Assembly (NCBI GenBank): GCA_910579055.1
Contig: CAJTSU010000001.1
Span: forward strand, 76,322-87,248
Source of the DNA: an uncultured Mailhella sp.
GTDB taxonomy: Bacteria; Desulfobacterota; Desulfovibrionia; Desulfovibrionales; Desulfovibrionaceae
DNA: 10,927 nt
Direction: 5' to 3'
Positions 1 to 6,762 of the stretch are shown here, one piece after another. Made by a program: the position numbers and the translations under genes. Each line of letters begins with the position of its first letter. The stretch's first letter is position 1. Under the pieces are notes generated by a model. It saw nothing but the letters and a program-made list of their open reading frames with translations. It searched no databases and was not told the origin of the DNA.

Positions 1-2
1 CC

Positions 3-122
3 GCCATTGGCGCAGGCGCCCGCAGGGATATCGTCAGGGCCTTGAGCCCGCAAGTGCTTGTCCCCCCGCATGTGGCCCTGCTGCTGGCGGAATATGAGGC
101 GTTCCGCAAGGAGAACGCCTGA
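3..122 (+). CDS. C-terminal fragment of an unrecognised protein (5' end outside window)
   Basis: An open frame enters from the left edge and runs to TGA at 120-122, giving about 39 residues that end LLLAEYEAFRKENA. The tail contains a proline-valine stretch (PQVLVPPHVALL) followed by a charged helix-like end. I do not recognise the family from this little sequence and assign no function. It is co-directional with the GGDEF gene that follows 160 bases later, but a separate weak promoter lies between them, so they need not share a transcript. No terminator-like hairpin is visible after the stop. Confidence 0.5.
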   Translation, partial: AIGAGARRDIVRALSPQVLVPPHVALLLAEYEAFRKENA

Positions 123-190
123 GGCTGCCGACAACGTCAGCAACGCGAGTGATTTTCATGTCTTTCCGTCAAAGCCGCCCTGCTCGCATG

Positions 191-219
191 TTTTCAGGTG
201 TGTATTTTTCTGGTATCAG
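191..219 (+). promoter_or_regulatory. weak sigma-70-like promoter candidate for the GGDEF gene
   Basis: TTTTCA at 191-196 and TATCAG at 214-219 are separated by 17 bases. Each hexamer matches the sigma-70 consensus at 4 of 6 positions. A start site near 226 would suit translation from 282. In AT-richer intergenic DNA a match of this quality can arise by chance. Confidence 0.2.
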
Positions 220-281
220 ATTCGGAAGATGAACAGTGCAAGGATGACATGCCGGCCATAAGGCCGAAAGGATATCGTCAA

Positions 282-1676
282 ATGACAAAAGAGCGCCATG
301 TCAACGGTGTTCGTATTCGTACGCTGAACACAGTGATGATATTTATCTCCCTGCTTCTGTTTGTCGTCGTTTTTTATGCGACGCTTCAGATATCACATGA
401 ATATAAGGCCAGCGTTACGGCCACAGAGAAATACATAACCTTGCAGCAGGCTGCCCATATGGTTCATGTAGGCTCGGACAGTCTTACGGAACAGGCTCGT
501 CTCTATGCCGTCACCGCGCAGGAAGAACATGTGCGCGCATATTTTGAGGAATTCTATTCCAACCGGAATCGGGAAAAGGCTCTGGACTTCATCAACGCGG
601 AGCGTCTTACTCCGGAGCAGAAAGCTTCGCTGGACAGGGCGCTGGACTTGTCCAACAAACTGACGCTCAAGGAAATTTATGCCATCAGGCTGGTGGCGGA
701 AGCCATGCAGCGGGATATGGCCGCCTTTCCGCCCATTGTGCGGGAGACAACCTTGAGCGAGGGGGATCGCGCCCTGGACGCCGAGGGCAAAATTGAACGC
801 GCGCGGGAGCTGCTTTTCAAATCAGGTTATGATGAGATGAAAAAGCGGATTACCGGAGAACTTCTGCTCTTTCTGGAACATACGCTGGATGAGACGCGCC
901 GTGATCAGCAGGTGCAGACACTCAAGCTGGGCGCGGTGCTGGACAGGCAGCGTATCGTTCTGATCGGGCTTTGTATTTTGAATGTTCTTACCTTTCTGAT
1001 GATCATTACCCTGATCATCAAGCCGTTGCAGATCTATCTGAAGTGCATCAAGAGCGATAAAATGTTCGAACTTGTGGGGGCATACGAGTTCAAGCATCTT
1101 GCCCTGACCTACAACGACATTTTTGCCCTCAAGGAGCACCAGGACAAAATGCTCCGTCATCAGGCCGAACATGACCCCCTTACCGGGCTGTTGAACCGCA
1201 GGGCCTTTGATTCCCTGCGCGATTTGCTCAAGCGGGATTCCGACCCCATGGGCTTTATTCTCATTGACGTGGATCACTTCAAGGAAGTGAACGACACACA
1301 CGGTCATGTCGTGGGCGACAGGATTCTTTGCCGTGTGGCCGGGCTCATCAAGCGCGCATTCCGCTCCGGAGATTTTTGCATACGCCTTGGCGGCGACGAG
1401 TTCGCGGTTATTCTGAAAGGCGGCTCTCCGACCATGGAGCAGGGCGTGGCGGCCAAAATCGCGGATATAAACGGCAGTCTGAGCCGGCCCGAAGGAGATT
1501 TGCCCTCTGTCTCGCTCAGTGTGGGCGTGGCGTTTTCTGAATCGGGCTTTGCCGAAAATCTTTACGGCAATGCCGACAGCGCCCTGTATGCGGTCAAGGA
1601 ACAGGGGCGTCGCGGCTGCGCGTTTTATGTGCCTGAAGGCAGAATTTCCAACGTGTACAGAAGCTCCGCAACATAA
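282..1676 (+). CDS. membrane-bound diguanylate cyclase (GGDEF domain) with extracytoplasmic helical sensor
   Basis: Predicted to make cyclic di-GMP from two GTP. The 464-residue protein has a short basic N-terminus, a membrane segment at about 17-36, a helix-rich extracytoplasmic region at about 40-222, a second membrane segment at about 225-247, and a cytoplasmic GGDEF domain from HDPLTGLLNRR (297). The active-site motif GGDEF is intact at 370-374. The inhibitory-site motif RSGD (361-364) lies five residues before it, so product inhibition is expected. No EAL domain is present. The sensor region looks like the all-helical type found in many GGDEF and chemoreceptor proteins; its ligand is unknown. 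I chose ATG 282 because AAAGGA at 268-273 lies just upstream and the protein then begins naturally before the first membrane helix. GTG 198 and ATG 249 are in-frame alternatives. A small hairpin, CGGCC-ATAA-GGCCG (253-266), abuts the ribosome-binding site. Confidence 0.9.
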   Translation: MTKERHVNGVRIRTLNTVMIFISLLLFVVVFYATLQISHEYKASVTATEKYITLQQAAHMVHVGSDSLTEQARLYAVTAQEEHVRAYFEEFYSNRNREKALDFINAERLTPEQKASLDRALDLSNKLTLKEIYAIRLVAEAMQRDMAAFPPIVRETTLSEGDRALDAEGKIERARELLFKSGYDEMKKRITGELLLFLEHTLDETRRDQQVQTLKLGAVLDRQRIVLIGLCILNVLTFLMIITLIIKPLQIYLKCIKSDKMFELVGAYEFKHLALTYNDIFALKEHQDKMLRHQAEHDPLTGLLNRRAFDSLRDLLKRDSDPMGFILIDVDHFKEVNDTHGHVVGDRILCRVAGLIKRAFRSGDFCIRLGGDEFAVILKGGSPTMEQGVAAKIADINGSLSRPEGDLPSVSLSVGVAFSESGFAENLYGNADSALYAVKEQGRRGCAFYVPEGRISNVYRSSAT

Positions 1677-1713
1677 GCGCGGCGGTTCATTTTTCCTTCC
1701 CTCCCGAAAACAG

Positions 1714-1745
1714 AAACAGCCGCAATCCGCTTGCGGCTGTTTTGG
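1714..1745. terminator. bidirectional intrinsic terminator between convergent genes
   Basis: ACAGCCGCAA (1716-1725) and TTGCGGCTGT (1731-1740) form a perfect 10-bp stem with a 5-base loop, extended by A-T pairs on both sides. On the plus strand it is followed by a T-rich tail; on the minus strand the bases after the stem are also T-rich. It sits between the GGDEF stop (1676) and the minus-strand binding-protein stop (1764), so it can end both transcripts. Confidence 0.9.
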
Positions 1746-1763
1746 TTTTCTGCGTTGTTTGCG

Positions 1764-2736
1764 CTATTTCAGCAATCCCGCTTCCCGATAGTATTTTTCC
1801 GCGCCGGGATGCAGGGGGATGCCGGAGAGATCGGTCACGGCCATGTCGGGGGTGACGGTTTTCATGACCGCATGGGCCTGGCCGAGTTCCGGCAGATTTT
1901 CCCAGAAGGTTTTGGTCAGATCATAGACGACGTCATCGGGCATGGAGGCGTCGGTAAGCAGCAGCATCTTGACCGCCGTGGTTTGCACGGGTTCGGTCTG
2001 GCCGTCGTAGGTGCCCGCCGGGATCCGGATTTTGGCATACCAGGGGTATTCCGCCTGAACCCTGGCGATAACGTCGTCATCAATGCCTACCAGCCTCCCT
2101 CCGGCGGTGGAGCACATTTCCGTCACCGCGGCCGTGGGCATGCCCGCCATGATCCATACGCCGTCAAGCTGCTTGTTGCGCATCAGATCGATGGATTCGG
2201 TAAAGCCCACGAAATGGGCCTTCAAATCCTCCGGATACTTGAGCCCCGCGGCGGTGAAATGAATGCGCGACTCCACTTCCGTGGTACCGCCCGCCGCGCC
2301 GGGAGCAAAACTTTTCCCCTTGAAGTCCGCCAGAGATGTTACGCCGCTTTCACCGCGCGCGACCACCTGATTGGGATTGTAGTACAAGCCGGCCAGCACG
2401 CGTACGCCTTCGTAGGCGCGGCCCTTGAAACCGCGCTGTCCGTGCAGGGCTTCATAGGTAATGCTGGATACGGCGAAAGATACCTGGGCGTCGCCGGACT
2501 TGAGCAGATTCAGGTTCTGAATGCCGCCGTTGGAAGCCTGCGCGCGGGCGGTGACATAGGGAAGTTTGGTGTTCCAAAGGTTGGCGATGCCCGCGCCCAG
2601 CGGATAGAGCGCGCCGGGTGGTGGCCGCCGTGGGGAAGGCAATATTGACTTTCGGATGGTCGGCGGCAAGAGCCTGGCCGCTGCTCATGGCGCAGGTCAG
2701 CGCCAGAGCTGTCACAATGCTGAGGATTTTTTTCAT
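1764..2736 (-). pseudogene. TAXI-family TRAP transporter solute-binding protein, interrupted by a one-base frameshift
   Basis: Periplasmic substrate-capturing subunit of a TRAP transporter. Translation from ATG 2736 gives a clear Sec signal peptide (MKKILSIVTALALTCAMSSG, AxA-type cleavage near residue 24) and then KVNIAFPTAATT. Here the frame breaks. The expected continuation GALYPLGAGIANLWN and the remaining 283 residues, to GLLK and the stop at 1764, are in another frame. Removing one G from the GGG run at 2616-2618 (CCC on the coding strand) restores one 323-residue protein, normal for the family. TAXI hallmarks include YPLGAGIANLWN near the N-terminus, a mid-protein SLADFKGKSFAPGAAGG, and DVVYDLTKTFWEN near the end. 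AGGGGAG (2750-2744) is the ribosome-binding site and lies inside the permease 3' end; the gap after the permease stop is 4 bases, suggesting translational coupling. As written the gene is broken. A recent mutation and a sequencing or assembly indel are both possible. Substrate unknown. Confidence 0.85.
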
Positions 2737-2740
2737 AACA

Positions 2741-4783
2741 TTACTCCCCTGATAAGGTTTGCGCGCGGGAAACATGCCGGTTCCACACGCAGACGGTACA
2801 TATCAGTCCCAGGCCCACGGCGTCCGTGGACAGCCCGGGATCGATGGCAAGAAAGGCCGCCGCCAGCAGCATGGCGCGCATGACGGGATTGCAGCGCGTG
2901 AACAACCAGCCTTCCAGCCCGGCAGCCAGCGCGCTTACTCCAAGCGCGGCGGTGATGAAGGCCCACAGCGTGGCCATGCCGGAATGCTCCGGCGAATACA
3001 GCAGCAAGGGATTATTAAGGAAGAAAAAGGGCAGGATGAAGCCGGTAAGGCCCAGCCGCATGGCGATGAGCGAGGTCTTTGTCTCGTTGGATCGGGCAAT
3101 ACCCGCCGCCACATAGGAAGACATGGCCACCGGCGGAGTGATGTTGGAAAGGCAGGCGTAGAAAAGGCAGAACATGTGCGCCGCCAGGGGTTGTACGCCT
3201 ACGCCGGTAAGCACCGGCACGGCCACTGCCGCCACGATGACATAGGCCGCCACGCCGGGCACGCCCATGCCCAGAATGGTGCTCATAACCATCACGAACA
3301 AGCCGCCCAGATACATCTGATCCTTGCCCACGAATTTCAGAATTTCATACCCGAAGGTAAGGCCCAGCCCGGTCAGCGACACGGTTCCGATAATCACTCC
3401 GATAATCACGCAGGCCGCTCCCACGCCCACCGCGCCGCGCGCGCCTTCCTCCATGGCCCGCATAATGACGGAAAGGTTCATGCGAGTGCGGGGGGAAAGC
3501 CAGGAGGCGGCAACCGTCACCGCAATGGAAACAGCCGCGGCGAACAGCGGCGTATACCCCATGAACAGCAGCGCCATGAGCGCAGCGAGCGGCAGCAGCA
3601 GGTGGCCGCGTTCCTTCAGCACCTTTGCCGCGTTGGGTATGTGTTCCCGGGAAAGCCCTTTAAGGCCGAGTTTGCGCGCTTCAAAATGTACGGCCATGAG
3701 CAGGGTGAAGTAATAAAGAAAAGCGGGAACAGCTGCCGCCAGCATGACTGTGGTGTAAGGCACGCCCAGAAATTCCGCCATAATGAAGCCCACCGCGCCC
3801 ATAATCGGCGGAGCGAACTGGCCTCCGGTGGAGGCCACGGCTTCCACGGCTCCGGCAAACTCCGCCCTGTATCCGGTTTTCTTCATCAGCGGAATGGTGA
3901 TTGCGCCCGTTGTCGCCACATTGGCCAGCGCGCTGCCGTTGATCATGCCCATCAGCGCGCTGGCGATGACCGACACCTTGGCCGGCCCTCCCGCCGTGCG
4001 CCCCACCAGTGTCAGCGCCAGATCATTGATAAAGTCGCTGAAGCCGCTGTGCTTCAGAAAGGCACCGAACAGCACGAACAGGAAGATATAGGTTGCGGAA
4101 ACACCTACACCCACGCCAAGCAGGCCCTGGCTGCCCCAGAACATGTGTTCGGCCACCCGGTTCCAGCTGTAGCCGGGATGCCCGAATGCGCCGGGAATCA
4201 GATATCCGAAGAAATTGTAGGCCAGGAATACCAGCGCCAGGGCGGCGAGATTGCCCACCACCCTGCGGGCCATTTCAAAACAGATAAGCAGCCCCACGGA
4301 AGCCACGACATAATCAACAGGTTCAAACCAGCCGCCGCGCAACGTGATGTTCGTATAGTTGAGGATAAGATAGCCAAAGGAGAACAGCCCGGCGCAGATG
4401 CACAGGGCGTCGTAAAGCGTGGGGGCGCGGCGCTGTCGCTGTTCCCGCCGCAGAGCGGGATAAAGCAGAAAGGAAAGGGTAAGCAAAAAAAGGATGTGTA
4501 CCGCCCGCAGAGTAATGGCATCCATCGTCCAGAAGGTGGAAGCGGCAAGCTGAAACAGAGAGAAGAGCAACGCCAGAGCGGAGATGATTGTTGCCCAGGG
4601 GCCGGAGTAAGCCCGTGTACGGCTTTCACTGTCCTTTTCTTCCACAAGAGCCTGGGCCAGAGCCTGATCGTCAGGCTCCAGAGGTGAGCCCGCATCGAAG
4701 CCTGCCCCGAAATTTGCCTGATGTTGCATGGATTCTGTGCGGGTGACGCGTTCACCGGCTGCGTCGGAACTGCCCTTGTTCAT
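2741..4783 (-). CDS. TRAP transporter fused permease (4TM/12TM, DctQ-DctM type)
   Basis: Membrane subunit of a tripartite ATP-independent periplasmic transporter, using an ion gradient to import a substrate delivered by the binding protein. The 680 residues match the fused type in which the small 4-TM domain (about residues 60-230) is joined to the large 12-TM domain (about 235-620). Typical segments of the large domain are GGPAKVSVIASALMGMINGS, ANVATTGAITIPLMKKTGY and EAVASTGGQFAPPIMGAVGF. The last roughly 60 residues form further hydrophobic segments, as is common in this subfamily. ATG 4783 is preceded by GGAG (4795-4792) with 8-base spacing. The binding-protein gene starts 4 bases after the stop, and this pairing is typical of TAXI systems. 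The N-terminal ~55 residues are polar and cytoplasmic. A promoter and palindromes lie upstream. The substrate cannot be read from sequence; TAXI systems are associated with C4-dicarboxylates, glutamate and similar acids. Confidence 0.92.
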   Translation of the reverse strand: MNKGSSDAAGERVTRTESMQHQANFGAGFDAGSPLEPDDQALAQALVEEKDSESRTRAYSGPWATIISALALLFSLFQLAASTFWTMDAITLRAVHILFLLTLSFLLYPALRREQRQRRAPTLYDALCICAGLFSFGYLILNYTNITLRGGWFEPVDYVVASVGLLICFEMARRVVGNLAALALVFLAYNFFGYLIPGAFGHPGYSWNRVAEHMFWGSQGLLGVGVGVSATYIFLFVLFGAFLKHSGFSDFINDLALTLVGRTAGGPAKVSVIASALMGMINGSALANVATTGAITIPLMKKTGYRAEFAGAVEAVASTGGQFAPPIMGAVGFIMAEFLGVPYTTVMLAAAVPAFLYYFTLLMAVHFEARKLGLKGLSREHIPNAAKVLKERGHLLLPLAALMALLFMGYTPLFAAAVSIAVTVAASWLSPRTRMNLSVIMRAMEEGARGAVGVGAACVIIGVIIGTVSLTGLGLTFGYEILKFVGKDQMYLGGLFVMVMSTILGMGVPGVAAYVIVAAVAVPVLTGVGVQPLAAHMFCLFYACLSNITPPVAMSSYVAAGIARSNETKTSLIAMRLGLTGFILPFFFLNNPLLLYSPEHSGMATLWAFITAALGVSALAAGLEGWLFTRCNPVMRAMLLAAAFLAIDPGLSTDAVGLGLICTVCVWNRHVSRAQTLSGE

Positions 4784-4820
4784 AATGCTGACTCCGGATC
4801 CGAAAGGGGCTGAGGTAACA

Positions 4821-4851
4821 AGTTTACAAAAATGTAAACTCTCAAGCTTGA
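4821..4851. promoter_or_regulatory. two adjacent palindromes, candidate operators of the TRAP operon
   Basis: AGTTTACAAAAATGTAAACT (4821-4840) is a perfect inverted repeat with 8-base arms and an AAAA spacer. One base later TCAAGCTTGA (4842-4851) is a perfect 10-base palindrome. Both lie 38-68 bases upstream of the permease ATG and downstream of the best promoter, where a bound repressor would block transcription. The first shape suits a dimeric helix-turn-helix regulator such as GntR, MarR or LacI types; which family binds is not evident. Confidence 0.45.
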
Positions 4852-4872
4852 AAATACATTGCCTGAGGAGCA

Positions 4873-4902
4873 GTCATAGCCCTACTTGCCGTTTTCTGTC
4901 AA
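4873..4902 (-). promoter_or_regulatory. sigma-70-like promoter for the TRAP operon
   Basis: Reading the minus strand, TTGACA (4902-4897) is a perfect -35 hexamer preceded by a T-run. TATGAC (4878-4873) matches the -10 consensus at 4 of 6 positions. The spacer is 18 bases. Transcription would start near 4866, leaving a leader of about 83 bases that contains both palindromes. The promoter sits just outside the inverted-repeat end (4919) of the palindrome-rich element. Confidence 0.45.
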
Positions 4903-4918
4903 AAAATAAATGCTGTTC

Positions 4919-5198
4919 GCTCTGTTGCAGAAGAGTGTTGATAGCGTTGCGCGAGACGTGTATTTTTACCAAGGCACGGGCGGCAACATCGGTTGCCGCA
5001 AAGTCAGCCCGTGTTCCACACGGGCCAGCGGCAGTCGTGAGGCGACGAAGGAGCCTTGCGACTGCCGACAGCAGAGATAAGTCAGCATGTATCCACGGCT
5101 GGTTCGCTTGCGCCTTCGTGCGGCTACGCCGCTCCAAGCTCGCTACGCTCGCGCCTCCGGCGGTCAAGGTTATTTTCAACACTATTCTACAACACAGC
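4919..5198 (+). repeat. palindrome-rich intergenic element, copy 1 (terminal inverted repeats, hairpin array)
   Basis: The ends are inverted repeats of 25 bases matching at 21 positions. The inner part reads AGAAGAGTGTTGATA at 4929-4943 against AGAATAGTGTTGAAA on the opposite strand at 5188-5174. The element shares three blocks with copy 2 at 8291-8684. Block A is 4919-4989 (54 of 71 identical, no gaps). Block B is 5083-5114 (27 of 32). Block C is 5138-5169 (identical to copy 2 apart from one indel). Between A and B is a series of hairpins: GCGGCAAC/GTTGCCGC (4980-4999, 4-base loop), GCCCGTGT/ACACGGGC (5007-5025, 3-base loop), and CGGCAGTCG/CGACTGCCG (5029-5067) with an inner AGGC/GCCT stem. 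No transposase or convincing coding frame is present and no flanking target duplication is evident. It may be a MITE-like non-autonomous element or a large REP/BIME-like unit. Confidence 0.7.
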
Positions 5199-5540
5199 CG
5201 CCATAGATAAAATTCTTGCAAGGTATATGTCGAAATGCTAGTCTATATATACCTTCAGAAAGAAGAAGGATTTTCAGACAAAAGCTGATATTTTTTCAGA
5301 AAATGTCTCGTACCAATATGGTTCTATACTTGAGCAAGTATTGGAAGATACCGCAGAGTCCCCGCAGTAGCCAGCTAAAAAAGAGCGCTGTTCACAGCAC
5401 AACATGCGGGCGTAACATTAAAAAGTTTGTATCCGAAAATAAAAATGTTGTACGGTACTGGTATCACTTGAGAAATCTTTTCGATATACATAATTCCAGC
5501 GCGTTAGCTTAACCTCAAGAAGAGAGAAAAAATCTTAAAA
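5199..5540. other. AT-rich intergenic island, no supported gene
   Basis: This stretch is visibly more AT-rich than everything around it, with many A and T runs. It contains an open frame from TTG 5216 (or ATG 5303) to TAA 5512, at most 98 residues. That frame has no ribosome-binding site at a useful distance from either start and no recognisable motif. A possible promoter for fmt reads TTGAGA (5468-5473) and CATAAT (5489-5494), but the 15-base spacer is short. It may be a remnant of acquired DNA or simply an AT-rich regulatory region. Confidence 0.4.
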
Positions 5541-5543
5541 CGC

Positions 5544-5635
5544 TTCACGCCAACAGCCGAGGAGGCCGCGAAATCCCCGCTATCCGGCGTTGCCGGAGTT
5601 CACTTGCGGCGCAAGGCTCCGGCTTCGGGCGTGAA
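5544..5635 (+). promoter_or_regulatory. structured leader region upstream of fmt, with alternative hairpins
   Basis: TTCACGCC (5544-5551) pairs perfectly with GGCGTGAA (5628-5635) and closes a domain. Inside, GCCGGAG (5592-5598) pairs with CTCCGGC (5617-5623), enclosing CTTGC-ggc-GCAAG (5603-5615). A competing hairpin, TCCGGC-gtt-GCCGGA (5583-5597), uses the same central bases, so the two folds exclude each other. This is what a regulatory leader can look like. It matches no riboswitch class I recognise, and part of it is the short dispersed repeat at 5616-5651. GC-rich DNA also yields such pairings by chance. Confidence 0.3.
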
Positions 5636-5651
5636 ACCCGCATCCCGGAAC
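5616..5651 (+). repeat. short dispersed repeat, copy a
   Basis: A 36-base segment starting GCTCCGGCTTCGGGCGTGAA matches the minus strand of 10902-10867 at 30 of 36 positions without gaps; the first 26 bases match at 24. This copy lies in the non-coding fmt leader and its partner lies in a reading frame upstream of parB. Confidence 0.55.
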
Positions 5652-5702
5652 TGGGGGACTGACCAACAGCTCTTCGCGATAACCAAACACGCTGAACATC
5701 TG

Positions 5703-5737
5703 AAAAGGAGGATGCGGGAGAAACGTTTTCCTCCCGC
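5703..5737 (+). promoter_or_regulatory. displaced fmt ribosome-binding site with a hairpin between it and the start codon
   Basis: The only strong Shine-Dalgarno sequence near fmt, AAAAGGAGG (5703-5711), is 36 bases from ATG 5748, too far for normal use. Between them GCGGGAG (5714-5720) and CTCCCGC (5731-5737) form a 7-bp stem with a 10-base loop. Folding it away leaves an effective spacing of 12 bases. In a competing fold GGAGG (5707-5711) pairs with CCTCC (5730-5734) and hides the site. The arrangement could control Fmt synthesis. The alternative is initiation at ATG 5712, which directly touches the GGAGG. Confidence 0.35.
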
Positions 5738-5747
5738 CCACACCGTT

Positions 5748-6749
5748 ATGACCACAAGCAAACTTCGCATTGTCTTCATGGGCACGCCGGATTTTGCGGC
5801 GAAGATCCTCCGGGCCGTTGCCGCCTGGGAAGGCGGAGAGGTGACGGCGGCCTATGCGCAGCCGGATCGCCCCGCCGGGCGCGGCCGCAGGCTCAGGGAG
5901 CCGGACGTCAAGGCCGCGGCGCGGGAACTGGGCATTCCTGTCCTTCAGCCGCTGAATTTCCGGGAACAGAAGGATCGGGACGCCCTGGCCGCCCTGAAGC
6001 CCGATGTTCTGGTAGTGGCGGCCTACGGACTGATTCTGCCGCAGGCTGTATTGGATATTCCGGTATACGGAGCCTATAACGTTCACGCCTCACTCCTGCC
6101 CCGGCACAGAGGCGCGGCCCCCATCCAGAGGGCCATCATGGAAGGGGACGACATCAGCGGCGTGACCATCATGCGCATGGAAAAAGGGCTGGACACCGGC
6201 CCTGTTCTGCTCCAGCAGGCTGTTTCTCTGGAAGAACATGAAACGGCAGGGTCTTTGTTTGAACTTCTGGCCGAACACGGCGCAAAGCTTATGGTCGGCG
6301 CGCTGGGCATGATCGCGGAACAGCGCGCGGCCTTCGTGCCACAGAATGACGAACTGGCTACCTACGCCGCCAAAATCTCGCCTGCCGAGGAGTATCCGGA
6401 CTGGAGCGGAAGCGCGCGGGATATCCATGCCCATATCCGGGGCATTACCCCCTTCCCCGGCGCGAAAACCCTGTTCCGCCGCGCAGACGGAGAGGAACTG
6501 TCGTTGCGCCTGCTCCCCGGAGAAATTGTGGATGTTAAAGACACGAAGCTCCCTGCTGATTCCGCGCCGGGTTCCGTGGCGGCATTTGACGGCAGAGGGC
6601 TGATTGTGAACTGCGGTGAAGGGGCATATCGCATCACCCGACTCAAACCGGCAGGCAGGCAGGAAATGAGTGCGGCGGACTTCTTCAACGGCAGACTCAG
6701 AAATATGGATGCTCCTTACGGCGTGCTCAATGCACCGGAAAAAAAGTAG
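5748..6749 (+). CDS. fmt: methionyl-tRNA formyltransferase
   Basis: Transfers a formyl group from 10-formyltetrahydrofolate to Met-tRNAfMet so that translation can initiate. The 333 residues are the usual length. The N-terminal catalytic domain opens with LRIVFMGTPDFAA and holds the signature NVHASLLPRHRGAAPIQRAI. The catalytic trio corresponding to E. coli N108, H110 and D146 is present as N111, H113 and D149 (in GLDTGPVL), with the same 38-residue N-to-D spacing. The C-terminal domain begins around residue 210 with TYAAKISPAEEYPDWSGSA and contains ITPFPGAKTL. ATG 5748 was chosen because the protein then begins like known Fmt proteins. The frame is open further upstream to 5604, but that extension resembles no Fmt sequence. 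Peptide deformylase, a frequent upstream neighbour, is absent. rsmB follows after 13 bases. Confidence 0.95.
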   Translation: MTTSKLRIVFMGTPDFAAKILRAVAAWEGGEVTAAYAQPDRPAGRGRRLREPDVKAAARELGIPVLQPLNFREQKDRDALAALKPDVLVVAAYGLILPQAVLDIPVYGAYNVHASLLPRHRGAAPIQRAIMEGDDISGVTIMRMEKGLDTGPVLLQQAVSLEEHETAGSLFELLAEHGAKLMVGALGMIAEQRAAFVPQNDELATYAAKISPAEEYPDWSGSARDIHAHIRGITPFPGAKTLFRRADGEELSLRLLPGEIVDVKDTKLPADSAPGSVAAFDGRGLIVNCGEGAYRITRLKPAGRQEMSAADFFNGRLRNMDAPYGVLNAPEKK

Positions 6750-6762
6750 GACGGGATGCGGT

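Noticed and set aside
198..281. GTG 198 as the start of the GGDEF protein
   Set aside because: It would add 28 polar residues in front of a natural N-terminus and leave the AAAGGA site before ATG 282 unused.
2610..2625. Programmed frameshifting in the TAXI gene
   Set aside because: There is no slippery heptamer, stimulatory Shine-Dalgarno or following stem at the site, and a binding protein has no known reason to use frameshifting. Mutation or sequence error is simpler.
1731..2648. 305-residue plus-strand open frame opposite the binding-protein gene
   Set aside because: Antisense shadow that begins inside the terminator and has no motif, while the minus strand encodes an evident TAXI protein.
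2759..4687. Long 642-residue plus-strand open frame opposite the TRAP permease
   Set aside because: Exact antisense shadow of a clearly conserved membrane protein. The translation is His/Gly/Arg-rich and low-complexity, as expected from GC-rich third-position bias.
4728..5210. Plus-strand open frame of 160 residues crossing the TRAP upstream region and element copy 1
   Set aside because: It overlaps the permease start antisense, then the promoter and the inverted-repeat element. Its local similarity to a frame in copy 2 (VLIALR...) simply reflects the DNA repeat, and the two frames diverge and end differently.
5216..5512. 98-residue open frame in the AT-rich island
   Set aside because: TTG start, no ribosome-binding site at proper distance for 5216 or for ATG 5303, and no recognisable motif. 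Described only as part of the island.
5604..5747. N-terminal extension of Fmt from an upstream alternative start
   Set aside because: The extra 48 residues resemble no Fmt sequence, include the dispersed repeat and an AAAAGGAGG site, and the homologous N-terminus begins at ATG 5748.
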